Below are positions 32,149 to 43,135 of a stretch of 64,000 bases of DNA, piece by piece. Origin of the DNA: Cephalotus follicularis. Taxonomy: Eukaryota > Streptophyta > Magnoliopsida > Oxalidales > Cephalotaceae. The translations under genes were made by a program, and so were the position numbers. The notes beneath the pieces are model-generated. The model was not told the DNA's origin. It saw nothing but the letters and a program-made list of their open reading frames with translations, and did no database searches. Position 1 is the stretch's first letter. Every line of letters begins with the position of its first letter. The stretch is from NCBI GenBank assembly GCA_001972305.1, contig BDDD01002854.1, positions 1 to 64,000 on the forward strand, written 5' to 3'.

Positions 32149-33323
32149 ATGAAGAGGAGCTGCAAGAAGTGTCGGGGCCGGCCGTCGGCCAGACACACCC
32201 GAGCCAATAGAAGTAGTGAAGAACAAGAAGAAGCAAATATGGCCCAGCAAGCAGAAATTCCTACGTCTGCTCAAGAAGAACCTAGAGATTATATGAGAGA
32301 GATGCATGCAATGATGACCCAGATGAACAAATTGATTCAAAGGCGGATGGCTACAACAGAGCCAACCCCTGCTGCAAGGCCAGCTAGGCTTGTGGAAGCA
32401 GCTAGGAGATCAGTGGATTGAACTACACCTAAGGAGGATCCTTTAGTCATATTCTTGAGGTTTAATCCTCTGGTATTTACAGGAGAACCAGATTATGTTG
32501 CCGCTAAAAGATGGCTTATGAAATTAAATAAGATTTTCAAGGTCTTAGGGTGTTCAGATTCTAAAAATGTGGCTTTTGCCACCTATATGCTACAAGGCGA
32601 AGCGAAACTTTGGTGGAGAATGATTGAGACTACCTGGAAAGAATCAGGAATACCAAATTCCTGGGATATGTTTAGAACAGAATTCAATGAGAGGTACTAC
32701 ACTGAGGCCAAAGTCGACAAGAAGGAATCTAAATTTCTTAGCCTAACTCAAGGCGATATGACAGTAGCCCAGTATGCGGCCAAGTTCATTGAGATATCGA
32801 GGATAGCTTGTCATATGGTGGGTACAAAAGTAAGGAAGGCCAAGAGGTTTCTTGGCGGGCTTAGACCTGATATGAGACAGAAGCTAGTACCACTTCGTTA
32901 GAGATATTTCTTTGAGCTAGCTAGTAGAGCCAGAGATGTTGAAGCAGTAGCAAAAGAGCTACAGAATTTGAGGATCCAGACTGGTGGCAGCAAGTGTGCT
33001 TCTTTAGGTTGGCAATCAGGGCAGAGTTCTGGGAGCAGTAATAAATCCCAGAGTACTAGAAGTAGTAGCAGCACTGGACATGGAGGATCTCCTCAGAGCA
33101 TTGATAGTCCAGGAGGACAGTTTCGAGGTTCTCGCTAGAGGAGACAAGATCAAGGCTCTCGGTAGAGGCACCAGAGGAGGTTATCATTGCAGGGAGGTTA
33201 CCCATGTCCTCCGATGATTGCTAGTGGAAAGACAGTAAGTGCCTAGTTTGTGGAGACATGGATCACATGGCAGCTGAGTGCCCTCGGAGCATATATGGTT
33301 TAGAGGATCAACCAGGTTAGAGT
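32149..33323 (+). pseudogene. Gag, element H (stops)
   Basis: Starts at an ATG giving MKRSCKKCRGRPS and continues through a low-complexity N-terminus to the Retrotrans_gag core: RFNPLVFTGEPDYVAAKRWL, LQGEAKLWWRM, WDMFRTEFNERYY, QGDMTVAQYAAKFIE and FLGGLRPDM. Stops at 32419 and 32899 (TAG for Gln) and two TAGs in the Gln/Arg-rich linker near 33136-33166. A single CCHC knuckle, CLVCGDMDHMAAEC, is readable near 33240 in a shifted frame. Gag would form the virus-like particle. Confidence 0.87.
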
Positions 33324-33770
33324 TTGTCCCGATCTCAGGGAGGATCACAACAGAGCCATGGTTCTGGATCGCATCACCAAGGTCGACCTAGCACCAGTTC
33401 ATCCTCTATAGGGCGAGGAGACCTTGGCAAACAGCCCATGGGTTCAGCACCTACCGTACAGGGTAAAGTCTATGCTATGGATCAGAGAGTCGTAGTAGGA
33501 TCAGCCTCAGTGATTGGAGGTACCATTTCTATATCTCAGCATATGGCACGAACCCTTATTGATCCGGGTTCATCTCATTCATATATTACTACACATTTCG
33601 TATGTCATATTGAGGTGGAGCTCGAACCCCTACCTTTCATTATGCAGGTTACCACCCCAATAGGATAACTTGTTTACTCCGAATGGGTGTGTAGGTCTTC
33701 TGCCATTGAGATCGCCAGTCATGTTTAAATGGCCAATCTGATAGTGTTGTGGATGCTTATATGCCAGGAC
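33324..33770 (+). pseudogene. Aspartic protease, element H (partial)
   Basis: Open in a new frame: PTVQGKVYAMDQ, then the active-site segment TLIDPGSSHSYIT and LPFIMQVTTPIG. A stop at 33666 and apparent loss of the region around the ILGMDWL motif follow; the text jumps to QSPFQFVGTLEHQP at 33770. The protease core is therefore incomplete. Confidence 0.82.
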
Positions 33771-35330
33771 AATCTCCGTTCCAGTTTGTTGGAACCTTGG
33801 AGCATCAGCCAGTCCAGATGATTTCTGCTATTCAGGCTGACAGGCTTTTGAGACAAGGTTGTAGTGGTTACCTGGCACATGTGACCGATGGCAAGAAATG
33901 GACACCGAAGTTGGAGGAGGTCCTAGTTGTCTGTGAATATCCAGATGTATTCCCGGAGGAGTTGACGTCTTTACCTCCAAAGAGAGATATGGGGTTTGTT
34001 ATAGATCTCTTGCCAGGAACAGCACCGATATCGAGAGCTTCTTATCGCATGGCCCATCCTGAATTGAAAGAATTAAAAGTACAATTGCAGGAGTTACTCA
34101 ATAAAGGTTTTATCAAATCGAGTGTCTCCTCGTGGGGAGCACATGTCCTGTTTGTTAAAAAGAAGGATGGATCATTGCATATGTGCATTGATTATCGGTA
34201 GCTTAACAAGGTTACAGTTAAGAACAAACATCCGCTACCACACATTGATGAGTTATTTGATCAGTTACGAGGATCTTCAGTATTCTCCAAGCTAGATTTG
34301 AGATCAGGGTATCATCTGCGCAGAGTTAGAGCAGAATGCATCCCTAAAACAGCTTTACGGTCTCGATATGGGCATTATGAGTTCGTGGTAATGCCATTTG
34401 GGGAAACCAATGCCCCTATCGTGTTCTTAAGCTTGATGAATAGGGTGTTTAGCCGGTATCTTGACCAGTTTATTGTGGTCTTTATTGATGATATCCTGGT
34501 GTACTCCAAGTCCATAGAAGAACATGGAAAGCATACACACTTGGCATTACAGATTTTGAGGGATCACCAATTATATGCCAAGTTCAGTAAATGTGAATTC
34601 TAGTTGTCAGAGGTGGATTTTTCTGGGGCACATCATCTCCAGTGCCGGTTTATCAGTGGACACAGCCAAGATCGAAGTGGTAAGGGATTGGAAACGGCCG
34701 CCAAACGTGACGAAAGTTCGCAGCTTCTTGGGTTTGGCGGGTTATTACTGTCGTTTTGTCAAAGGGTTTTCACATATAGCCACACCTTTGACCAGATTGA
34801 CGCAGAAATATGCTGTATTTGTATGGGATGATTATTGTGAGAGGAGCTTTCAAGAGTTAAAACATCGTTTGATTTCTGCGTCGATTCTAGCCTTACCAGA
34901 AGGCAACGAAGGCTTTGTTGTGTATAGTGACGCATCTGGAAATGGTTTGGGATGTGTTTTGATGTAGAATGGAAAGGTGATCGCTTATGCCTCAAGAAAG
35001 CTGAAGCTTCATGAAGAGAATTACCCAACTCATGATCTCAAGTTTACGGTGATAGTTTTTGCACTATGCAAGTGGAGGTACTATTTGAATGGCACGATGT
35101 TTGAGCTATAGACCGATCACAAAATCTTAAAGTGTCTTTTCTCTTAGAAAGCCTGAACATGAGACAAAGGAGATGGATGGAGTTACTAAACGATTGCTAC
35201 TGTGAAATACAGTACCATCCAGGCAAAGCTAATGTGGTTGCAGATGCTTTAGGTTGCCGGTTAGCTTGTTTAACAATCAGCCTGATTCAGGCACGTCCAT
35301 GGTTATTGGAAAGGATTAGAGAAACCTAAG
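33749..35330 (+). pseudogene. Reverse transcriptase and RNase H, element H (stops, local frameshifts)
   Basis: Linker with VFPEELTSLPPKRDMGFVID, then [18 protein letters not shown], a TAG at 34199 where relatives have Gln, [20 protein letters not shown] (Glu replaces Thr), active site [14 protein letters not shown] for Trp at 34601 and a local frameshift follow, with [11 protein letters not shown] and [11 protein letters not shown] in the second frame. RNase [15 protein letters not shown] at 34965, and TAGs near 35110 and 35145 around the FELxTDHK motif. Ends with [21 protein letters not shown]. Confidence 0.87.
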
Positions 35331-35344
35331 GAATAAATGGAAGT

Positions 35345-36724
35345 TTGCTTAAGATGGCATTGAATGATCAAGGAGGTTTGAAACCTAAGTTCTCAATTCA
35401 TGGTGATGGACTGATCAGATATCAAGACAGAGTTTGTGTTCCCAGCAATAAGGAATTGAAGGACGAGCTTTTGTCACAGGCACATCACTCCAGTTTCTTA
35501 GTGCATCCGGGGAGTACCAAGATGTACCGAGACCTGAAGCTAAATTACTGGTGGAGTAACATGAAAAGAGAAATAGCTAAAAATATTACTTCCTGCCTGA
35601 CCTATCAACAAATCAAGGCAGAACACCAGAGACCAGCAGGATTGGTCCAACCGTTACCTATGGCACAATGGAAATGGGAGCAGATTACCATGGATTTTGT
35701 AACAGGATTACCAAGAACAAGGTCCAACCGTGATGCCATATGGGTGATCGTTGATTGCTTTACTAAATCTACACATTTTCTAGCGATCAAGAAAACTTAT
35801 TCTCTTGAACGGTTATCAACCTTGTATGTTGGAGAGATTGTTAGGCTCCATGGTGTACCAGTTAGCGTGGTGTCCGACAGGGACCCCCGATTTACATCAC
35901 AGTTTTGGAAGAAACTGTAGACAGCTTTTCGTACCCAATTGAGTTTTAGCACAGCTTTTCATCCCCAGATTGATGGTTAGTCTGAGTGTACTATTCATAC
36001 TTTGGAAGACATGTTTCGGGCATTTGTGATGGATTGGGGTGGCAGTTGGGATGAACACCTGCCGTTAATAGAGTTCTCGTACAAAAACAGTTATCGTGCC
36101 AACATCGGAATGGCACCATTCGAGGCTCTCTATGGGAGGAAATGTAGAACCCAAATCTATTGGTTTAAAGTTGGCAAACAGAGTCTTTTAGGGCCAAAGC
36201 TTGTGCAAAATACAACAGAGAAGGCCAAAATTATCAGGGAAAGGCTTCTAACAGCCCAAAGCAGACATAAGAGTTATGCTGATCATCGTAGGTGAGAGTT
36301 GGAGTTCTCAATGGGCAACCATGTATTCCTCAAAGTCTCACTGACTAAAGGAATCATGAGGTTCGGAAAGAAGGGGAAATTAGCCCCTCGATTTATAGGA
36401 CCCTTCAAGATCCTCGAGAGAGTAGGTGTAATCGCCTACAAGCTCACCTTACCACCCAGTTTATTAGAAGTACATAATGTCTTCCATGTCTCAATGCTAA
36501 GGAAACACTATCCAAATCCTTCTCACGTGCTACAGTGGGAGCCATTGGAGTTGAGGACAGACTTAAGCTTTGAAGAAATACAAATTCAGATTCTTGATAG
36601 TAGACTTCAATAGTTAAGAAGCAAGACCATCCCATTGGTAAAAGTATTGTGGTTGTAACATGGTCTTGAAGAAGCTACCTGGCAGCATGAGGAAGAAATG
36701 AAGGCATTGTACCCTCACCTGCTT
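35345..36724 (+). pseudogene. Integrase with chromodomain, element H
   Basis: HHCC region with HHSSFLVHPG and CLTY: the last zinc Cys is Tyr. Catalytic core: Asp in MDFVTGLP, Asp in SDRDPRF, Glu in SECTIHTLEDM (S-E kept), with TAGs for Gln near 35919 and 35981. C-terminal part GKLAPRFIGPFKIL, FHVSMLRKHYPNPSHVL. The chromodomain follows a TAG at 36611: LRSKTIPLVKVLW, then EEATWQHEEEMKALYPHLL and a natural stop at about 36725. It is a second, distinct chromovirus lineage: its LTR start is TGTTAGCCCC. Confidence 0.88.
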
Positions 36725-36757
36725 TAACCTTAGAGAATCTCGGGATGAGATTTCTTT

Positions 36758-36769
36758 AAGGGGGGAGGA
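36758..36769 (+). other. Polypurine tract of element H
   Basis: AAGGGGGGAGGA immediately before the LTR start TGTTAGCCCC. Confidence 0.9.
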
Positions 36770-38495
36770 TGTTAGCCCCGGAACTCTATGTAATTGTTTG
36801 TGATATATTATATTGTAAAATGGCAACTTTGGGCTGGGTAATTATCTTCCATTTTGGGTCGACCAAATGAAGTCCCATAATTGTTAAAAGGTTGAGCCCG
36901 ACTGCTGTGAAGTCACGGGAGCAAGTCTCTAGATTCTTCGCCCAATAAACGTTTAGATATATATGCCCGACTCTCTCATTCAGGCATTCATAAAAGCCTT
37001 CAGTTCTAGAGAGAACGGGAGAGTGAGAGAGAAACAAAGAGAGCACGATTCAGTGAGGAACGCCGGAGAAATCAAGTCGCAAGGCGTTGGATCAAGAGGA
37101 GAAGGAAGTGTGGATTGAAGTTTAGTAGCGGAACTATTTCAGAATTGTAACTTGACATTTATCGAGGTAGGCTTTGCTTATATGCTTTGCTTTCAAGCAT
37201 AATGTTGCCTTGAATGATGTATGTTTATATGAATTGATAAAGGATGCTGCTATGAACTGTCTTATTAATTTAGTATAATATGTTGAGAATTTCTGATATG
37301 AGCTACTAGTGTATGCTAGCGCGAACTGCTAGATGAATGATTAAGGATTTCCTTTAGCTAATGTGAGTTGGAATTGATCACTAGGACTTATGACCCCTTT
37401 AGATCAAGTGTTAGAATGCTTGATTAGACTTGGGTTGTTGATGGGACAATTATCAGGCATATGTTGATGTTCTGCTAAATCTTTGGACTATCAACGCTTC
37501 CAATTAGAGCGTTGGCACTTTTCCTTAGAGCCAGACTTCAGAGGAAGGTGACAAAGTCCCAATGGATGCAGAGCAGACCAGTCCTCATGGCTGCAGAGCA
37601 GACCAGTCCTCGTGGCTACAGGCAGTCCAGTCCTCATGGCTACAGAGCAGACCATCCTAATGGCTACGGAGTAAACCAGTCTTCATGGCTGCAGAGCAGA
37701 CCAGACCTCGTACAGAGGCAGAGCACAAAGCCCGTCATCTGACACAAGGACTTATGATAACTCTAAGACTGTGTATCCTAGGTGAACCTTCTCTGATATG
37801 CCTAGGTTCAACATTCTCTGACCCAAAATGGTTTTATAGTTAAAGACTTACAAGGTCACCGATTATAATATGAGCTATGAGAACCCACTTTACGGATGAA
37901 CCTACGAGGGACGCCGATCATGGTGGTCTCAGGTCATTATCTTAACAGCCTAGCATTGCTGGAGGAACCACAAGAACCACCATTGTGAAGGACCGCGAGG
38001 ACCCCGCATGTCTCTAAAATAACCCCGACTAGTATTACTGGAGGAGCCGAATGAACCACTTTGGGGTACACCTAATGGCCGACAACACCACTGTGAAGGA
38101 CCGCGAGGACCCCGTATGTCTAGATAGACTCTAATTGCCCCTATAAGCCTTATTCTAAGGAGTCTGACATTAAGAGAAGAGTAAATCAAACTAGCGCTAT
38201 CTTCTGTAACACAAGCAGTGCATAGACGATGTGATGTTCAACTGCTGTAGAGTGGAGCGTAAATGGTATAGTAAGACTACCTTGAGCCAAGGAGTCGAGG
38301 GATGCTTCTCTACTTCTCTACGACCTCGACAGAGAAGGCCGAGGGATGCTTCTCTACAGCGTAAATGGTATAGTTGTTTTGGAATGTTTTGAATGGTGAT
38401 TGTATAGCATAATTATGGTTATGGAAGCTTGAATGATGACCTTTACTCCGTGGGCTATATTGCTGTTATCTGGCATTCATGCATCTCATCCTCCA

Positions 38496-38532
<37 letters not shown>

Positions 38533-38928
38533 GCCTACACAACCAAGGGTTGCTGACCCATTCTCCGAATGGGTCAGGTTTTGGATCATACACAGGTAAC
38601 GCACCACAGTGAGCATTTGGGCCAGTTAAGAAAAGCAAGGATGTTACAGCAGAGCATCATTTCCTACCTACCTATTTGTCTAAGGATGTTGTAAACAATT
38701 ATTTTGACCTGCCGACTTGTGCCAGTGCATGATACTTAAGACATTGATGTATTATTGGTCTTAACCACATGATATATATATATATATATATATATGGTGA
38801 ATATTTTTACCCTATGCATGATCTGAAATATGGTTTAAATTGTTACATATCATGATGATGGTGAATGAATGTACGGATAGCATGCCACGTGTCGGGCCGT
38901 GGGGCCTCCCATGGTTCGGGGCATGACA
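36770..38928 (+). repeat. 3' LTR of element H
   Basis: 2159 bases from TGTTAGCCCC to GGGCATGACA. TATA-like CATAAAAGCC at about 36989-36998, followed by an AG-rich leader. Contains the 25-bp array at 37560-37710 and TA microsatellites at about 38503-38527 and 38772-38795. Its last 1635 bases pair with 28069-28563 plus 30817-31970. Confidence 0.92.
37560..37710. repeat. 25-bp tandem repeat in H 3' LTR
   Basis: About six units near TGCAGAGCAGACCAGTCCTC plus ATGGC, with one shortened unit. Confidence 0.87.
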
Positions 38929-39230
38929 AGAAGAATTGGCATTTACCATATGGAATGGTGGTCACAAAGATTGTCAAGCATTTCAAAATCGACATAGGTG
39001 AACTCTGCATAATGACTCTCAAACCTCATGAAATCTACAATCAGCATTAAAATTTTCGGATGGAGAAAAGAAAACAGTTTACGGACTTATGATGGATTCA
39101 TGTTGAAAAGGGGAAAGAAAGAAGATGGAATCAAGATAGAATGCGAAGCAAGCAAGGAATATGTAGCGTCTTCAAATGCTTAACTTAAAAGGATGAAGAG
39201 AATTGATGATCTATGTATCATATTTAAATA
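38929..39230 (+). pseudogene. Fragment of an env-like protein of a SIRE-like copia element
   Basis: Begins directly after the H LTR and reads KKNWHLPYGMVVTKIVKHF, then KIDIGE and LKPHEIYNQH. This resembles the segment of the two larger env-like proteins at 39742 and 43906 that reads LSYEILFTLIYKHFGVSL in the first. A stop follows at about 39048. H appears to have inserted in this reading frame. Function of this domain is unknown. Confidence 0.55.
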
Positions 39231-39741
39231 AAGCATTTTATTTGTTTAATTGCTATAATTTTTAAAAGTTTTGACCTTTATGATAAATCTTTATTGATAA
39301 AGTTTTGATTTTGATGATAATAAGCTTTGTACTTATATAAGCATTTGAACAATACTGATTTCTCCTTATGGTACATTATAATTTTTGATACATAATATGC
39401 TTCCAGTTACATTGTTTGATCATATGCAAATCATATATGTTAACTCTTTAGATATATTTCCAGCAAGGCGACGTGTTGATAAGAATACGGTGACGTGCCG
39501 TATAGGTCAACGTTATTACTTGAACAGGTCGACGTTTTTCATCGTGATATAAATACCCCAAAGGTATTCAGGCGACGTTTCATTATTCCAACCCTAGTTT
39601 TATAGCGCATACTTTAAAATTGGCATATCAAAAGACAAAGGTTACATATCATTGTGCATTTAAACTCATCCTATATCATTCCACGTTATCACATATCATC
39701 AATTGAATCTTAATATCTCTACATAAAACCCTAGAAAACGC
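39231..39741 (+). promoter_or_regulatory. U3-like promoter region and leader upstream of env-like ORF M
   Basis: Contains GCGACGTG, GTCAACGTT, GTCGACGTT and GGCGACGTTT between 39467 and 39580, motifs like those in the SIRE-like LTR at 46144. A good TATA box, GATATAAATAC, lies at 39546-39556, and a telobox-like AAAACCCTAG at 39725-39734 stands just before the ATG at 39742. No PBS or gag intervenes. I read it as a displaced LTR-type promoter placed directly in front of an env-like gene. Confidence 0.5.
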
Positions 39742-41106
39742 ATGGAACCAAAAAGAAGGGCACCCACTCAGAGAAAGGGAAAGGAAATTGCTTAGGCATC
39801 TCAGCAACTGTAGATGGAAGTTCCAATTCAGCCTGAACCTCAAGTGCCAAGGAATGACAAAAAGTTCAAAGCTATGTCAGTTTTTGGTGGTAGGAGGATA
39901 GGTTTTGATTATTGTGACTCAGATGGATTCTTTTTCAATGAATGGTTTGCAAGAATGAGTTGGATTCCTTTCTTTTCTATTAATGAAAGTATATATGAAG
40001 ATGTTGTTAGAGAGTTTTATTCAAATTTGAAACATAGGGGTGATGATTGTGATGCTGATTTCTTTATTAGTTCTACTATGAATGGTGTTGGTTTTGAGTT
40101 CAACGAGGTTGGACTAAGTGTTATTCTGAGAATCCCTGCAAGAGGAGGTTGGGAGATGGAGTATAAAAGATTTCATAGGATAGATAACTTTTCTATGATG
40201 GACAGTTTGAGAAGGTTTTATACGAATAAGGATGTTTCTGAGACCATGGAGAGGCCTGCTAATAAACTTGCTATCAATGAAAGGTTATTGCATCATGTAA
40301 TTACGTAGCAAGTGTATCCGACCAAAGGAGGCTACAAATCAATTAGTAGCATTGAGTTATTTCTCATGATGAATGTTGTGACTGGTAGGGCATATAATTT
40401 ACCTTTGCTTATTATGAAGCATATGATTAAGTCTTGTAGAAAGATTAAAGGTATTTTATCTTATGAAATTCTGTTTACTCTTATCTATAAGCATTTTGGT
40501 GTGTCGTTGAAGAATGAATTCGGTGTAGAAATGGGTACTTATGACGTCTATAATGCGGGAACCATTCATAGGATGGGATGGTTGAAAAGAATGGGAGAAT
40601 GGGTGTATTCCCCCAAAAAGAAACAAGTGAGGGCTCTGAAAATTGGAGAAGAAGAAGTTTAAAGAAGGGAAGAAGACAATCCTATGTGGGAAAGGGAAGG
40701 ATCTTCTACTTCTCAATATGATAGGATGCTTGAGAATTTGAATGCTCATTTTGATTCATTGGATGTTTCTATTGCTATTAGGTTTGATAGCTTGAAAGGA
40801 CATGAGGATAACTTGTACAAGAATCTTGAAAAGAGGGTAATCAAGGTAAAGGACTCCGTAGATGATATGGAGGAGTCGAGTGGATATGACATAAGGGTTT
40901 GTGGGAGGCATCTCAAGCGTATTGAAAGGCAACTAGCATTAAAGAGAATCATAGATGGGTGTGTCGAAACTTCTGGAGATGAGGCGGACAAGACAGACAA
41001 TGAAGAATGGACCCTTGAGCCTTATGCATATTCATGCATTCTCATAATGCATCATGTTTCATTTTTATGGTTGTGTAATTTGGTTAGGTACAATGTTTTG
41101 TATTAA
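39742..41106 (+). pseudogene. Env-like protein M of a SIRE-like copia element (four stops)
   Basis: One continuous frame of 454 codons from MEPKRRAPTQRKGKE to 41104, broken by TAG at 39793, 39811 and 40306 and TAA at 40660. No frameshift. Segments that align with the L copy: GFDYCDSDGFFFNEWFARM, VREFYSNLKHRG, SIELFLMMNVVTGRAYNLP, LIMKHM, LIYKHFGVSL and HRMGWLKRMGEWVYSPKK. The C-terminal third is charged and likely coiled coil (RMLENLNAHFDSLDV, LEKRVIKVKDSVDDMEE). It matches the domain called putative plant transposon protein in plant annotations and the third ORF of SIRE/Maximus elements. I see no signal peptide, so env-like is a name of position only. Confidence 0.75.
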
Positions 41107-41442
41107 CATTTCTATGATGCTTTTAATACTTTTTATATGATTAACTTTGTTCATACTTCATTTTTTTATGCCTTTTTTATTCTCTCCAAAATGGGGGAGA
41201 AAGTTAGCATAATGTGTTTAACGTTTAAGTTTGATGTTGAATTTGTTGAATGCAAGGCATACTTGTGATATGCAAGGAATATGTGCAAGGTAATGGATAT
41301 GGTATGTAAGTTTTTTAGTTGTTTTAAAATTTTAAAGCAAGGATGTTAAGCATATACAAAAGTGCGCATAAAGTGTTAAGGTAATACAGTCTTTTTTTCT
41401 CTTAAACTTATGATTTTATACTCATAGCTATAAAATCAAATC
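41107..41442 (+). other. 3' untranslated region of M with PPT-like tract
   Basis: AT-rich; holds AAAATGGGGGAGAAAG near 41190, similar to the PPT region of the SIRE-like elements, but no LTR start follows it at once. The LTR of element L starts at 41443 after AAATC. Confidence 0.5.
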
Positions 41443-41566
41443 TGTTGACATTTGTGTCTCGATCCTATGTTTTGATGATAACATATTTGTATTTGACAAG
41501 TTTCTTGATGTGCAAGAAAGATAAAAGATAAACAAACCAGCAAGAATTATGCAGAAAACAGCCCAG

Positions 41567-41937
41567 ACCGTCGACGCCTAGCATTAAAGCGTATGCGCTT
41601 TAATGGACTGTCGAGACAAGAACAAAGCGTCTACCGGTGAAGCACTTGGAGAATTGGGAATAACACTCCAACCGTCGACGCTCAAAATTCAAGCGTCTGC
41701 GCTTTGATGCACAAAGCGCCTGCTCTTAGTGCAAAGCGCCTGCCGTCTGAGACAGTGGAGAAATGGTAATTAAAATGTGCCTAAGCGGCGACGCCCACAG
41801 ACTAAGCGTCAGCGCTTTAACTGGCGGTCGACGCCAGCATTTGAACGCCTGCGCTTTGAGCTGTATATTCAGATTTGAGATCCCCAATGGTCACATGACC
41901 GTCGACGCTTTGAAGGAGTCAGTCGACGCTTTAGCCG
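41567..41937 (+). repeat. TCGA-core dyad repeats in copia LTR
   Basis: Units ACCGTCGACGCC, AGTCGACGCTTT and GGTCGACGCC alternate with AAAGCGTCTGCGCTTT-type units. TTAAAGCG-TATG-CGCTTTAA (about 41584-41603) is a perfect 8-bp inverted repeat around a 4-base centre. The cluster lies just upstream of the TATA box. Confidence 0.8.
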
Positions 41938-42025
41938 GGTGCAACAGTTTCTGACAGATTTTAGTGGACATTCCATTAAGGAATTAATCCTAAACTAATC
42001 CCAACGGATCTATGAGGCAAGAAGC

Positions 42026-42033
42026 TATAAAAT
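42026..42033 (+). promoter_or_regulatory. TATA box of SIRE-like L LTR
   Basis: TATAAAAT followed about 25 bases later by GAATAGAAAAGAGAGAG, the usual layout of a plant LTR core promoter. Confidence 0.7.
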
Positions 42034-42270
42034 GACGAATGTTTGAATAGAAAAGAGAGAGAACAACACAAGCATATCATACATACAAACATCATTCAAA
42101 GAAATCTCACTCAAGGCATTCAAATTAAAAAGCTCAACCAAAAGTCTTATTTTTACATTTTAAGCCAATTCTTGTTCTCACTGTTTTGAGCAATCCTATC
42201 TTGTAAAATCCAACCTTGTGAGAGGTTTAGTTACAAACACAAACTCTTTATACTTTGATTGTAATAAGGG

Positions 42271-43132
42271 AGTTGATGGCCTTGGATGATCAAGAAGAAG
42301 AAGAAAATGATGAGGTAACATATGACGAACTTGTCTTGTTAGTAGAAAAATATAGTTCCATGATTGCTTATTTAAAGAAAAAGGTTAAGACTTTGACATA
42401 TAAAATGATGAACTAAATTTGGCTAAGGAAGAAACCTCAAATGAAATTGAGGTAGACCTCCTTGAAAATGAGATAGCTTACCTTGTTAAGGAAAACAAAA
42501 ATCTCAAGGAAGAGGTAGAAGCCTTAAAGAAAACCTTTTCAAAATTCTCTAATAGTAGTGAGAAGCTTGAAAAACTTCTTGGGATGCAAAGATGCGTATT
42601 TGATAAAGCGGGACTAGGATTTGAAGAAATGAATAATGTCAAGCTTTATCAAACATTCTTTGATAGAAAGGAGAAAATTGAAAAGGAAAAGGTTGATAAT
42701 GCCAAGATTAAAAAGACCATATGTGATTATTGTGGCAAAATAGGACATACCTCTTTTACTTGTTTTCATAAGAAAAATGCCATGCTTAAAAAAAACTTGA
42801 CTAGATCATGTAATTTATGTGGAAAACATGGACACACACACTCACAATGTTTTCATAAGAGGAATGCCATGAGTAAGAAAAACATTATGTGTACACATTG
42901 TGGTAGATATGGTCATGCATTTTCTTCATGTTTCCATAGAAGAAATAATGTAGTTGTGTCTTGCAATACTTGTGGTAATCTTGGACACACATCTATTTCA
43001 TGTTTTTATAAACAAAATGTTTTGAATGGTTTGAACTTCTCTAAAACAAAAAGAAGTTGGGTTCCAAAAGGAACTATTTTAACTAACCCTAAAGGACCCA
43101 AGATTTGTTGGGTACCTCAAACAAAAACTTGA
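42271..43132 (+). pseudogene. SIRE-like copia gag, C-terminal part with four zinc knuckles
   Basis: First piece LMALDDQEEEENDEVTYDEL, then a frameshift near 42416. The second piece runs open from 42419: a helical, charged stretch (LENEIAYLVKENKNLKEEVE), the motif KLEKLLGMQRCVFDKAGLGF, and four tandem CCHC knuckles, CDYCGKIGHTSFTC, CNLCGKHGHTHSQC, CTHCGRYGHAFSSC and CNTCGNLGHTSISC, each with correct CX2CX4HX4C spacing. It ends WVPKGTILTNPKGPKICWVP and a TGA at 43130. The knuckles would bind RNA or DNA. The N-terminal gag domain is deleted. Confidence 0.88.
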
Positions 43133-43135
43133 ATT

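Larger units (their letters stand above)
41443..42270 (+). repeat. 5' LTR of SIRE-like element L (3' end deleted)
   Basis: Starts TGTTGACATTTG and matches 45844-46031 with about six differences in 185 bases, so this element is fairly young. A TCGA-core and AAAGCG/CGCTTT repeat cluster spans 41567-41937; TATA box TATAAAAT at 42026-42033 with an AG-rich leader. The LTR end, PBS and gag start are missing: gag coding begins near 42271. Confidence 0.87.

Noticed and set aside
39814-41106. Host gene in three exons
   Set aside because: The three open pieces are one frame divided by single stop codons with no splice signals, and the sequence aligns with the env-like ORF of SIRE-like element L.
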